From: Flavobacterium aquidurense
GTDB taxonomy: Bacteria > Bacteroidota > Bacteroidia > Flavobacteriales > Flavobacteriaceae
Direction: 5' to 3'
NCBI RefSeq assembly: GCF_001404985.1
Contig: NZ_JRLF01000014.1
Location: 620,001 to 684,000, forward strand
Length of the DNA stretch: 64,000 nt
Position 1 is the stretch's first letter; each line of letters starts with the position of its first letter. Made by a program: the position numbers and the translations under genes. Under the pieces are notes generated by a model. It had not been told where the DNA came from. It searched no databases and worked only from the letters and a program-made list of their open reading frames with translations. Of this stretch, positions 25,338-34,238 are shown piece after piece.

Positions 25338-26576
25338 ATGATGAATAAGAGAGTTGTAATTACTGGAATGGGAATTTATTCTTGTATCGGAACTTCTTTA
25401 GAAGAAGTAAAAGATTCTTTATACAACGGAAAATCTGGTATTCAGTTTGATCCTGAAAGAAAAGAATTTGGTTTTCAGTCTGCCCTTACGGGAATGGTCC
25501 CAAAAGCAGATTTAAAAAACCTATTGACCCGAAGACAGCGTATGAGCATTGGTGAAGAAACCGAATATGCTTATATGGCGACTATCGAAGCTTTGAAAAA
25601 TGCCAATATAGATGATGCTTTTTTTGACAATCGCGAAGTAGGAATAATGTACGGCAATGATAGCGTCTCAAAAGCTATTATTGAAGCCACAGATATTGTT
25701 CGCGAGAAAAAAGACACGGCATTAATAGGTTCCGGAGCTATTTTTAAATCGATGAATTCTACAGTCACGATGAATTTATCTACGATTTTTAAACTCCGCG
25801 GAATCAATCTTACCATTAGTGCAGCTTGTGCAAGTGGTTCACATTCTATAGGTTTAGCTTATTTTTTAATAAAAAGCGGATTTCAGGATATTATTATTAC
25901 CGGAGGAGCACAGGAAATCAACAAATTTGCCATGAGCAGTTTTGATGGTTTGGGCGTTTTCTCCGCCAGGGAAAATGAACCTGAAAAAGCTTCACGCCCA
26001 TTTGATGCTGATCGCGACGGATTAATCCCTAGTGGTGGCGGAGCAACTTTAATTCTTGAAAGTTATGAATCTGCCATTGCAAGAGGAGCAAATATTATTG
26101 CCGAAGTTGTAGGTTACGGATTCTCATCAAACGGAGGACATATCTCAACTCCCAATGTCGAAGGCCCGTCTATAGCCATGCAACGAGCGCTTGATGATGC
26201 TCAACTAAAAGCAACAGATATTGAGTACATAAATGCACATGCTACCTCAACTCCGGTTGGGGACGGAAACGAAGCAAAGGCGATCTTTGAAGTCTTTGGT
26301 GAGAAAAATCCTTACGTAAGTTCTACAAAATCAATGACAGGACACGAATGTTGGATGGCCGGAGCAAGCGAAGTAATCTACTCTATCTTAATGATGCAGA
26401 ACGATTTCATAGCTCCAAACATTAATTTGGACAATCCTGATGAAGATGCAGCCAAATTAAATTTGGTCAAAACTACTTTAAACAAAAAATTTGACATATT
26501 TTTGTCCAATTCCTTCGGGTTCGGAGGAACCAACTCTGCGTTGGTGGTTAAAAAGTTTAAATTGAACGATGAATAA
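25338..26576 (+). CDS. beta-ketoacyl-ACP synthase II-type
   Basis: The 412-residue condensing enzyme has the full Cys-His-His triad: SAACASGSHSIG, NAHATSTPVGDG and SMTGHECWMAGA. It elongates the aryl polyene by decarboxylative condensation. The ATG at 25338 is followed at once by a second ATG; either may be used. The gene overlaps the acyl carrier protein gene by 8 bp, so the two are translated together. Several condensing enzymes occur in this locus; their division of labour cannot be read from the sequence. Confidence 0.94.
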   Translation: MMNKRVVITGMGIYSCIGTSLEEVKDSLYNGKSGIQFDPERKEFGFQSALTGMVPKADLKNLLTRRQRMSIGEETEYAYMATIEALKNANIDDAFFDNREVGIMYGNDSVSKAIIEATDIVREKKDTALIGSGAIFKSMNSTVTMNLSTIFKLRGINLTISAACASGSHSIGLAYFLIKSGFQDIIITGGAQEINKFAMSSFDGLGVFSARENEPEKASRPFDADRDGLIPSGGGATLILESYESAIARGANIIAEVVGYGFSSNGGHISTPNVEGPSIAMQRALDDAQLKATDIEYINAHATSTPVGDGNEAKAIFEVFGEKNPYVSSTKSMTGHECWMAGASEVIYSILMMQNDFIAPNINLDNPDEDAAKLNLVKTTLNKKFDIFLSNSFGFGGTNSALVVKKFKLNDE

Positions 26577-26823
26577 AGAAGAGATTATAGCAAGAATTAA
26601 TGGTTTTTTAGTTGATGAGTTTGAAGTAGATAATGATGATATTGAACCAGATGCTAATTTAAAAGACACACTTGGGTTAGATAGTTTGGACTATGTTGAT
26701 TTAGTAGTTTCAATTGAGGCTAACTTTGGCGTAAAACTGGTTGAAGTAGATTTTGTTGGAATTGCTTCTTTCCAAAGCTTTTATGATCTTATCGAAAACA
26801 AATTAAAAGCCAAAACTGCTTAA
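26569..26823 (+). CDS. acyl carrier protein 1
   Basis: The 84-residue carrier has the phosphopantetheine site Ser in LGLDSLDYVDLVV and the acidic helices typical of type II carriers. It overlaps the ketosynthase gene upstream and shares the TAATG stop/start with the acyltransferase gene downstream. It probably carries either the growing polyene or the fatty chain for the resorcinol half. Confidence 0.93.
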   Translation: MNKEEIIARINGFLVDEFEVDNDDIEPDANLKDTLGLDSLDYVDLVVSIEANFGVKLVEVDFVGIASFQSFYDLIENKLKAKTA

Positions 26824-27701
26824 TGAGCGAATGGGATGGCAAATCAAAAGGAACTGTTTTAGGGTATAGAATATTTGTTTTTTTAATAAAAAAAGCGGGT
26901 GTTAAAGCTGCTTATGTTTTACTTTATTTTGTTGCTTCATACTATTTTTTATTTCTAAAGAAAAGCAATAAAGCAATTTCTTATTATTTTAAAGAAAGAC
27001 TAAAGTACTCCTGGTTCAAATCTAAAACAATGGTTTTCAAAAGTTACTATACTTTTGGACAAACCATCATTGATAAAATTTCCATTTCGGCAGGAATGCG
27101 AAATAAATTCACCTATGAATTTGACGGAATAGAAATTCTGAAAAATCTTCTTGCAGAAAAAAAAGGAGGTGTTTTAATCAGTGCACATATTGGAAATTTT
27201 GAAATCGCCGAACATTTTTTGGGTGATATCGATATTGATTTTCAAATTAATCTGGTTACTACAGATCTCGAACATTCTGCTATTAAAAATTATCTGGAAA
27301 GCGTTACCCAAAAACCTACCGTTAAGTTCATCATTATCAGAGAAGATTTGTCTCATATTTTTGAGATTAATGCCGCTTTGTCTAAAAATGAACTGGTTTG
27401 CTTTACCGGCGATCGCTATTTTGAAGGAACCAAATCACTTTCTGAAAAAATTCTTGGACAGGAAGCACACTTTCCTGCTGGCCCGTTTTTAATCGCTTCA
27501 AGATTAAAAGTTCCGGTAGTTTTTGTATATGTAATGAAAGAGCCAAACCTGCATTATCATCTTTATGCGCGTGAAGCGATAGTCAAACACCGTGACGAAA
27601 AAGGCCTCTTAAAAGCTTATATCGAAAGCGTAGAATCTATGCTGGCAAAATATCCTTTGCAATGGTTCAACTACTTTGATTTTTGGAATCAATTGAAATA
27701 A
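26823..27701 (+). CDS. lysophospholipid/lipid A-type acyltransferase (LpxL/HtrB family)
   Basis: This 292-residue protein has an N-terminal hydrophobic anchor (about residues 18-45), the HxxxxE acyltransferase motif in SAHIGNFEIAE, and GDRYFEGTK further on. Family members move acyl groups from ACP to membrane acceptors on the inner face of the inner membrane. The ATG overlaps the stop of the acyl carrier gene, so this enzyme may use that carrier. It is a candidate for joining the polyene acid to the dialkylresorcinol or to a lipid; related acyltransferases occur in aryl polyene loci. Confidence 0.88.
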   Translation: MSEWDGKSKGTVLGYRIFVFLIKKAGVKAAYVLLYFVASYYFLFLKKSNKAISYYFKERLKYSWFKSKTMVFKSYYTFGQTIIDKISISAGMRNKFTYEFDGIEILKNLLAEKKGGVLISAHIGNFEIAEHFLGDIDIDFQINLVTTDLEHSAIKNYLESVTQKPTVKFIIIREDLSHIFEINAALSKNELVCFTGDRYFEGTKSLSEKILGQEAHFPAGPFLIASRLKVPVVFVYVMKEPNLHYHLYAREAIVKHRDEKGLLKAYIESVESMLAKYPLQWFNYFDFWNQLK

Positions 27702-28165
27702 AATCTCGTCTATAAAATCTGCGTGAAAATATTTAACACATAGCCTTAAGACAAAGCTATGCGGTATATTTTAAAATGAACTGTCTTTTAAAAGCTCCAG
27801 AGGAGCATAATATTTATAAATAATATATACGTCGTTCAGGCTAAAGCTCCAGCGGAGCGATATCTATTGATGGTCTAAATATTTCACCCCGATGGGACTT
27901 ATTGAAATATGAATATTAAAATTTCTGTTTCAAAAAAAACCACAGATTAAAAGATTAAAACGATTTTGTTTCACGCAGATTACACAGATTAGAGCAAATT
28001 TATTTTTAGATTTTCATTAAATTAATCTGCACTTATCAGCTTAAATCTTTCTAAATCTGCGTGAAACAAAAATAGAAACATAGATTTTTTATAAAATACG
28101 ACAAAACGTAAAAATCATTTAATTAAAAGTCGTTCTTTTATACTTTACAATTCTTAAAGTACGGT
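27702..28165. repeat. intergenic repeat region inside pigment locus
   Basis: The 464 bp hold no gene. Two short hairpins of the form GCTCC-AGNG-GAGC lie at 27795-27807 and 27846-27858. A 14-bp inverted pair (27968-27981 with 28054-28067, GTTTCACGCAGATT and its complement) follows within a stretch of acagatta/aatctg units. It splits the locus into two transcription blocks. No convincing promoter box was found just before 28166. Confidence 0.6.
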
Positions 28166-29806
28166 ATGCAGGAATTTGACACGATTATAATTGGTTCCGG
28201 AGTTGGAGGATTATCAACTGCGATATGTCTTGCAAGAGCCGGACAAAAAGTTTTGGTACTCGAACAACATTATGTTCCCGGAGGCTGGAGTCATAGTTTT
28301 ACTTTGCAAGGACAGCGTTTTAGTCCTGGCGTTCATTATGTTGGGCAGCTAGAAGAAGGACAATCTACCAACGAATTGTATCGAGGTTTAGGAATTGCCA
28401 ATGACATGGTTTTTTTCCGAATGAACAAAAATGCCTACGAGCATTGTTTAATTGGAGAAGAAACTTTCGATCTTCCGGCTGGAGTTGAGAATTTGAAACA
28501 AAAACTTTCCGATCATTTTCCACACGAAGAAAAAAACATAAACGAATATCTTTCACTTATTGAAAAAGTAAGTTATGAATTGCAATTAATTCCAAAACTA
28601 AAAGGATTCTGGCAAAACATTACTGTTCCTTTTCGTACCAAACATTTTGGAAAATTTGCCCTTTTCCCCTTAAAAAAAGTAATTGGCTGGCATGTAAAAG
28701 ATCCTAAACTAAAAGCGGTTCTAAATATTCAGTGTGGCGATCATGGCCTTCCGCCAAGTCGGGCTTGTTTCCCTGTACATTGTTCTGTAATGAGCCATTA
28801 TTTTGATGGTGGATTTTACCCCATGGGCGGCGGCGGCGGAATCGTAAAAGCAATGACAAATGGCGTAAAAAGACATAACGGAGAAATACGCGTAAAACAA
28901 AACGTGCATAAAATTATTATCGAAAACAAAAAAGCAGTTGGTATCAAACTTGAAAATGGAGAAGAAATAAGGGCTAAAAATATTGTTTCGAATGCTGATC
29001 CTTCCATCACGTATCTAAATTTAATTGATAAAGAACATCTCAGCAAATCGCTTCTTAAAAAACTCGACAAGACAAAATATTCTGTTACTTCTTTGATTTT
29101 ATTCCTGACACTTGACATTGATGTTACCTTATATAATATCGATTCAGGAAATTTCTGGATGATGAAAGATGAAAATGATGATGCTAATTTCGAAGATTTG
29201 ATGAGTAGTAACATTGATTCCGGAGATTCATTTCCTTCCGTTTTTATCAGTTGTACAACACTCAAAGATCCGGCAAGTTTTAACGGACGTTATCATAATT
29301 TTGAAATTGTAACCTATGTGAATTATGATCATCTGAAAGATTTTAATGGTTTAGACGATTATCACAATGAAGAGTATAAAATTTTCAAAGAAAAAATCGT
29401 TAACAAACTGATGAACAACGTCGAAAAAATAATTCCTAATGCAAAGCAACACATCATTCAGGCAGAATTAGGAACTCCAAAAACCAATGAATTCTATATT
29501 AATTCGACTAAAGGAAATGTTTATGGAACCGAAAAAACATTGAATCAGGTTGGACCTTTCTCGTATAAAAACAAAACCGAAATAGAAAATCTATTTCTTT
29601 GCGGTGCTTGTACCCTATCTCATGGCGTTGCCGGAGCGACATATTCAGGTCTTGCAGCAGCGGCGGCAATTTTAAACTGCACATCTGATGATTTATTAAT
29701 TGAAGATGAAAACCAAAAAATCAGAATTTATGATGCCGAAGATTCCGCTACATGGCCAGATTGGGTACACACGAAACGAACAGATAAAATAAGGAAATTC
29801 GTTTAA
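28166..29806 (+). CDS. CrtI-like FAD-dependent oxidoreductase
   Basis: The 546-residue protein has an N-terminal dinucleotide loop IIIGSGVGGLSTAICLARAG with LEQHYVPGGWSHSF after it. The C-terminal FAD segment is LFLCGACTLSHGVAGATYSG. It belongs to the phytoene desaturase / retinol saturase group. These enzymes add or remove double bonds in polyenes. It lies 44 bp before darA. In this locus it may act on the polyene chain or on the resorcinol ring; which one is unknown. A second member of the group is encoded at 51091-52608. Confidence 0.87.
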   Translation: MQEFDTIIIGSGVGGLSTAICLARAGQKVLVLEQHYVPGGWSHSFTLQGQRFSPGVHYVGQLEEGQSTNELYRGLGIANDMVFFRMNKNAYEHCLIGEETFDLPAGVENLKQKLSDHFPHEEKNINEYLSLIEKVSYELQLIPKLKGFWQNITVPFRTKHFGKFALFPLKKVIGWHVKDPKLKAVLNIQCGDHGLPPSRACFPVHCSVMSHYFDGGFYPMGGGGGIVKAMTNGVKRHNGEIRVKQNVHKIIIENKKAVGIKLENGEEIRAKNIVSNADPSITYLNLIDKEHLSKSLLKKLDKTKYSVTSLILFLTLDIDVTLYNIDSGNFWMMKDENDDANFEDLMSSNIDSGDSFPSVFISCTTLKDPASFNGRYHNFEIVTYVNYDHLKDFNGLDDYHNEEYKIFKEKIVNKLMNNVEKIIPNAKQHIIQAELGTPKTNEFYINSTKGNVYGTEKTLNQVGPFSYKNKTEIENLFLCGACTLSHGVAGATYSGLAAAAAILNCTSDDLLIEDENQKIRIYDAEDSATWPDWVHTKRTDKIRKFV

Positions 29807-29816
29807 AAAAAATACT

Positions 29817-29824
29817 TATTTTTG
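29817..29824 (+). promoter_or_regulatory. possible -7 box before darA
   Basis: TATTTTTG fits TAnnTTTG and lies 26 bp before the darA ATG. No clear -33 TTG is seen. It may give an extra internal start for the darA-darB part. Confidence 0.4.
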
Positions 29825-29850
29825 CGCAACCACCAAAGCCATCAGCCCAA

Positions 29851-30753
29851 ATGAAAAATGTTCTTGTTATTTATTATTCACAATCCGGACAATTAGAAGA
29901 GATTGCACGCAATATTGCAAAGCCTTTTTTGAATTCAGAAGAAATAAATGTAACGTTTCACGAAATACAATTAGAGAAACCTTTTCCTTTTCCTTGGGAT
30001 AAAGATTCTTTCTTTGATGCCTTTCCTGAATCTTTTCTTCAAATTCCAAGAGAATTAAAACCTGTTCCTGGAGAAATTTTAAATACAAAATTCGATTTGG
30101 TTTTATTTCATTATCAGGTTTGGTATTTATCGCCTTCTATTCCGATCAATTCATTTTTGAAGAGTAATGACGCAAAAAAAATACTCAACAATACACCTGT
30201 TGTTACCATAAGTGGTTCCCGTAATATGTGGATTATGGCACAGGAAAAAATCAAAACGTTACTAAAAGAAGCCAATGCACAATTAGTAGGTAATGTAGCT
30301 CTGGTAGACAGGGTTGGAAATTTAATTAGTGTAATCACGATTGTAGAATGGATGTTCTCCGGAGTTAAGAAAAAATATTTAGGAATTTTTCCGTTACCTG
30401 GAGTTTCTGCTAAAGACATTCAGGAGTCGGATAAATTTGGAGAAGTCATTGTTTCTGCGCTAAACCAGCATAATTTTGATGATTTACAGCCAAAATTACT
30501 TACAATTGGTGCCGTAAAAATTAGTCCATATTTGGTAACTGTCGATAAAACGGCAAATAAAATTTTCAATAAATGGTCAAATTTGATTTATAAACATCAA
30601 AAAAACAGAAAACAGCTTCTTAAAGTATTTAATGTTTATTTATTCCTCGCAATATGGTTAATCTCACCAATAGTATATATATTGCACCTTATTACCTACC
30701 CATTTAAGTTAAAAACCATAAAAAAAGAAACTCAATATTATCAAGGAGTTTAG
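29851..30753 (+). CDS. darA: DarA-like dialkylresorcinol-forming enzyme
   Basis: This 300-residue protein begins with a flavodoxin-like fold: VLVIYYSQSGQLEEIA is the FMN phosphate loop and LVLFHYQVWYLSPS the flavin-side strand. The C-terminal region (about 255-285) is hydrophobic, so it is probably membrane-associated. DarA proteins aromatise the cyclohexanedione made by DarB to a 2,5-dialkylresorcinol. The darB gene follows after 16 bp. The assignment rests on the fold plus this neighbour; the fold alone would only give a flavin reductase. Confidence 0.85.
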   Translation: MKNVLVIYYSQSGQLEEIARNIAKPFLNSEEINVTFHEIQLEKPFPFPWDKDSFFDAFPESFLQIPRELKPVPGEILNTKFDLVLFHYQVWYLSPSIPINSFLKSNDAKKILNNTPVVTISGSRNMWIMAQEKIKTLLKEANAQLVGNVALVDRVGNLISVITIVEWMFSGVKKKYLGIFPLPGVSAKDIQESDKFGEVIVSALNQHNFDDLQPKLLTIGAVKISPYLVTVDKTANKIFNKWSNLIYKHQKNRKQLLKVFNVYLFLAIWLISPIVYILHLITYPFKLKTIKKETQYYQGV

Positions 30754-30769
30754 AAGACGAAATTAGATT

Positions 30770-31903
30770 ATGTTTGAAGTATATATTACCAAGGCCGCAA
30801 AGTATTTGCCAAATGAAGCTGTCTCTAATGAAGAGATGGAAGATTATTTAGGACTCATTAATGACGCCGCTTCTAAAGCAAGACGCATTATTTTGCGCAA
30901 TAATAAAATTACAAGTCGTTATTACGCCATAGATAAAACAGGAAAAAGTACCCATAACAACGCTGAGTTAACTCGAAATGCAGTTGTGCAATTATTTGAT
31001 GAAAATTTTACGGCACAAGATCTTGAAGTACTTTCATGCGGAACCTCAACACCTGATGTTTTCCTGCCTTCGCACGCTGCGATGGTTCATGGTTTATTAA
31101 AAAATAAATCGGTAGAATTAAATTCATCAACCGGGGTTTGCTGCGCCGGAATGAACTCATTAAAATTTGGTTTCCTTTCTGTAAGATCGGGAAATTCTAA
31201 AAATGCGATTTGTACAGGATCAGAAAAAGTTTCGAGCTGGCTAAATGCCCAAATGTACAATCATGAAGCCGCAAATCTAAAAAGCCTTGAAGAGCAACCC
31301 ATAATTGCTTTCAAAAAAGATTTTTTACGTTGGATGTTGTCTGACGGAGCCGGTGCTTTTTTATTAGAAAATAAACCAAAAGGACCAATTTCTCTAAAAA
31401 TTGAATGGATGGAAGCTTTTTCGTATGCGTACGAATTAGAAACCTGCATGTATGCCGGAGGTGATAAATTAGAAAATGGCGAAATTAAATCATGGAGCGA
31501 TTATCCTCCTGAACAATGGTTAAACGAATCGGTTTTTGCCATTAAACAAGATGTAAAATTACTGGATGAATTTATACTTTCTAAAGGAGCTGAAAGTATG
31601 AGCGATGCCATGTCTAAAAATAATATTAGTTCAGACCAGGTCGATTATTTTATTCCACACGTTTCTTCGAACTTTTTTGTTGAAGGTTTAAAGAAAGGAC
31701 TAACAGAAAAAGGAATTGGAATGGCAGATGAAAAATGGTTCATGAATCTATCAAGAGTAGGAAATGTAGGTTCTGCCTCTATTTATCTGGCTTTGGAAGA
31801 ATTGATGAATTCAGGAAATTTAAAAAAAGGAGATCGTATCCTTTTATCCGTTCCTGAAAGTGGAAGATTCTCGTTTGCATATGCTTATTTAACTGTTTGC
31901 TAA
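30770..31903 (+). CDS. darB: DarB-like beta-ketoacyl synthase III
   Basis: The 377-residue KAS III-type protein has the Cys-His-Asn triad in SSTGVCCAGMNSLKFG, YFIPHVSSNFF and MNLSRVGNVGSASIYLA. DarB condenses two fatty-acid-derived chains into a cyclohexanedione, the precursor of the dialkylresorcinol half of flexirubin. It is longer than FabH because of an inserted segment around residues 200-250. It overlaps the next gene as TAATG, so dehydratase translation is coupled. Confidence 0.88.
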   Translation: MFEVYITKAAKYLPNEAVSNEEMEDYLGLINDAASKARRIILRNNKITSRYYAIDKTGKSTHNNAELTRNAVVQLFDENFTAQDLEVLSCGTSTPDVFLPSHAAMVHGLLKNKSVELNSSTGVCCAGMNSLKFGFLSVRSGNSKNAICTGSEKVSSWLNAQMYNHEAANLKSLEEQPIIAFKKDFLRWMLSDGAGAFLLENKPKGPISLKIEWMEAFSYAYELETCMYAGGDKLENGEIKSWSDYPPEQWLNESVFAIKQDVKLLDEFILSKGAESMSDAMSKNNISSDQVDYFIPHVSSNFFVEGLKKGLTEKGIGMADEKWFMNLSRVGNVGSASIYLALEELMNSGNLKKGDRILLSVPESGRFSFAYAYLTVC

Positions 31904-32334
31904 TGGAGACGACATTACTTTTAGAAAAAGAAGCTGTCGAAAATTTACTGCCGCAAAAATTTCCTTTTGTGATGGTCGATAAAATGTATTCGTACACTGA
32001 AACCTCATTAGTTTCAGGATTTAAAATTAAAAACGATAATATATTTTTTGACAATGATACTTTTCTGGAAGCAGGTTTAATCGAACATATGGCACAATCT
32101 GTGGCTTTGCATACAGGTTATCAATTTTTTCTGAAAAACGAAATAGCCCCAACAGGATATATTGGTTCGATCAAAGAAATTGAAATTAAAAAGCTGCCAA
32201 AAATCAATGATACGATTCAATCTACCATAACTATTTTGCAGGAATTTGCAGGAATTACTTTGGTAGATATTGTAACGTATTTAAATAATGAAGAAATTGC
32301 TAACGGACAAATGAAAACTGTTTTAGCGAAATGA
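31903..32334 (+). CDS. FabZ-like hotdog protein lacking the catalytic His
   Basis: The 143-residue hotdog protein starts at the ATG at 31903, which overlaps the darB stop. Compared with the FabZ motif LPHRxPFLLVD it reads LPQKFPFVMVD, so the catalytic His is Gln. The acidic helix with Glu is kept (EAGLIEHMAQS). It overlaps by 4 bp the next gene, a FabZ-like protein with the His intact. The pair probably forms a heteromeric dehydratase with one active centre, like the DH pairs reported for aryl polyene systems. Confidence 0.82.
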   Translation: METTLLLEKEAVENLLPQKFPFVMVDKMYSYTETSLVSGFKIKNDNIFFDNDTFLEAGLIEHMAQSVALHTGYQFFLKNEIAPTGYIGSIKEIEIKKLPKINDTIQSTITILQEFAGITLVDIVTYLNNEEIANGQMKTVLAK

Positions 32335-32807
32335 TAGCAACAATGAAAACCGGAGTTGATATACAAAATTATTTACCCCACCGAGCGCCAATGCTTATGG
32401 TGGATTTAATTCTGGACATAGATTCTAATTTTGTAGAGACCACCTTCCTGATAAAAGAAGATAATGTTTTTATTGACAATAACATTTTTATCGAAGCGGG
32501 TTTAATCGAAAATACTGCCCAAACCTGTTCGTCTATTGTAGGCAAAAAGTATTTTTTTGACGAAGACGGGACAGAAAACGAAAACGTAAATGTACTTGGT
32601 TTTATCAGTGCGATAAAAAACCTTAAAATACATTTGCTCCCAAAAGTGGGCGATACAATTATTACTAAAGCAACTTTGGTTTCAAAATTCGCAGGCGACG
32701 ATTATACTTTGTGTACAATGCGCTGCGAAAGTTTATGGGGACATAAATTACTTTTAGAATGCGAAATTAATTTGTTCATTCAAAAGACAATTTCGGTTCC
32801 TCAATAA
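32331..32807 (+). CDS. FabZ-like 3-hydroxyacyl-ACP dehydratase
   Basis: The 158-residue hotdog protein keeps the catalytic His in LPHRAPMLMVD and the Glu-bearing helix EAGLIENTAQT. It removes water from 3-hydroxyacyl-ACP to give the double bond of each polyene unit. The ATG at 32331 overlaps the stop of the upstream FabZ-like gene (ATGA); an ATG four codons later is an alternative. It would be the catalytic partner of that gene's product. Confidence 0.87.
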   Translation: MIATMKTGVDIQNYLPHRAPMLMVDLILDIDSNFVETTFLIKEDNVFIDNNIFIEAGLIENTAQTCSSIVGKKYFFDEDGTENENVNVLGFISAIKNLKIHLLPKVGDTIITKATLVSKFAGDDYTLCTMRCESLWGHKLLLECEINLFIQKTISVPQ

Positions 32808-32831
32808 TTCCAATCGAAAATAAAAACTGTC

Positions 32832-33236
32832 ATGGAAAAAGAAAAAGTACCACAAGACAAAAGCAACTTAACAAAAAACAATGTTAAGGAACTTTTGTAT
32901 GCTACAGATGAAAATGGAGATTATACTACAACCTTAAGTACTGGCTGGGAACCTAAAACAATAGCACTTTCAAATTCTATTGATGAAATAAACGAACGAA
33001 TTGCCGAAGCAAAAATGCAAGTCGAGACTGGTGAAGTAAGCCCAATTTGTTATTACATGGAAGTCAACAAAATGGATCTTACAATTCTGGCAAGTTATGT
33101 TGGCATGTGGAAATGGCGTGTAAAAAGGCACTTTAAACCAGCCGTTTTTGCCAAATTAAGTGATTCAATACTAAAAAAATATGCCGATGCTTTTGAGATT
33201 TCAATAGCTGAATTAAAAAATATTAAACGAGACTAA
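32832..33236 (+). CDS. small hypothetical protein with XRE-like C-terminal region
   Basis: The 134-residue protein is not a known enzyme. A charged N-terminal half is followed by a C-terminal part (about 78-134) with LTILASYVGMWKWRVKRHF, then a short helix and ILKKYADAFEISIAELKNI. That order and spacing resemble a degenerate XRE helix-turn-helix ending in the IAxxLxISxxEL helix. It may regulate the locus or serve as a protein adaptor. Its stop overlaps the ATG of the BtrH-like gene (TAATG), so it is part of the operon. Confidence 0.7.
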   Translation: MEKEKVPQDKSNLTKNNVKELLYATDENGDYTTTLSTGWEPKTIALSNSIDEINERIAEAKMQVETGEVSPICYYMEVNKMDLTILASYVGMWKWRVKRHFKPAVFAKLSDSILKKYADAFEISIAELKNIKRD

Positions 33237-34234
33237 TGCAAATTAATTTTACACATCATCAATCTGCCCATTGCGAGAATGGAGTAGCTTCGAATTTGTT
33301 AAAAAACAACGGACTGAATATCAGCGAACCGATGGTTTTTGGTATTGGCTCGGGACTTTTTTTCGTGTATTTGCCTTTTATAAAAGTAAATCATGCGCCT
33401 GCAATTAGTTACAGAACTGTGCCTGGACAAATTTTTAATAAACTGGCAAACCGTTTAAATTTAAAAATAAAAAGACAAAAATTTTCTTCTCCAACAAATG
33501 CAAATAAAGCATTAGACGAAAATTTAAAAAATAATATTCCAACCGGATTACAAGTTGGAGTGTATCATTTAAGCTACTTTCCTGATGAATATCGCTTTCA
33601 TTTCAATGCGCATAATTTAGTCGTTTACGGAAAAACCGAAACCGATTATTTGGTCAGCGATCCTGTGATGGAAACCGTGACAACTTTGACACATGATGAA
33701 TTAGACAAAGTACGTTTTGCCAAAGGCGCTTTTGCTCCAAGAGGACAAATGTATTACCCAATTCAAATCCCAAAAGACGTTGATTTGAAAAGTGCCATCA
33801 TAAAAGGAATCAAAAATACATGTCGGGATATGTTAGCGCCAATGCCTATTATTGGTGTACGCGGAATTAAATTCGTTTCAAAACAAATACGCAAATGGCC
33901 TGTAAAACACGGAACCAAAAAAGCCAATCATTACCTGGCACAAATGGTACGTATGCAGGAAGAAATAGGAACTGGAGGCGGAGGTTTCCGTTTTATATAT
34001 GCTGCTTTTTTACAAGAAGCATCAGTCATTTTGAATAATGAAGAATTAAAAACATTGTCGAAAGAAATGACCTTAATTGGAGATTCATGGCGTGATTTTG
34101 CTGTTGAAGCATCCCGAATTTACAAAAACCGAAGCGCCAAAGAAGATGCCTATAACGCCATTGCCGATGAACTTTTGAGCATTGCCAATAGAGAAGAAAT
34201 CTTTTTCAAAAAATTAAAAAAAGCCATTAGCTAA
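33236..34234 (+). CDS. BtrH N-terminal-domain / DUF4872 protein
   Basis: The 332-residue protein has a papain-like BtrH_N fold: QSAHCENGVASNLL holds the Cys, and FNAHNLVVYGKTETDYLVSDP the His and Asp. A DUF4872-type C-terminal half follows. BtrH moves an acyl chain from a carrier protein to an acceptor in butirosin synthesis. In this locus an equivalent reaction would be transfer of the polyene acyl from ACP to the resorcinol hydroxyl, forming the flexirubin ester. That role is inference. It precedes the ABC exporter genes with a 4-bp gap. Confidence 0.8.
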   Translation: MQINFTHHQSAHCENGVASNLLKNNGLNISEPMVFGIGSGLFFVYLPFIKVNHAPAISYRTVPGQIFNKLANRLNLKIKRQKFSSPTNANKALDENLKNNIPTGLQVGVYHLSYFPDEYRFHFNAHNLVVYGKTETDYLVSDPVMETVTTLTHDELDKVRFAKGAFAPRGQMYYPIQIPKDVDLKSAIIKGIKNTCRDMLAPMPIIGVRGIKFVSKQIRKWPVKHGTKKANHYLAQMVRMQEEIGTGGGGFRFIYAAFLQEASVILNNEELKTLSKEMTLIGDSWRDFAVEASRIYKNRSAKEDAYNAIADELLSIANREEIFFKKLKKAIS

Positions 34235-34238
34235 TATA

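Noticed and set aside
28816..29265. 149-residue open frame antisense to the CrtI-like gene
   Set aside because: It lies fully within a well-supported gene and has low-complexity content.
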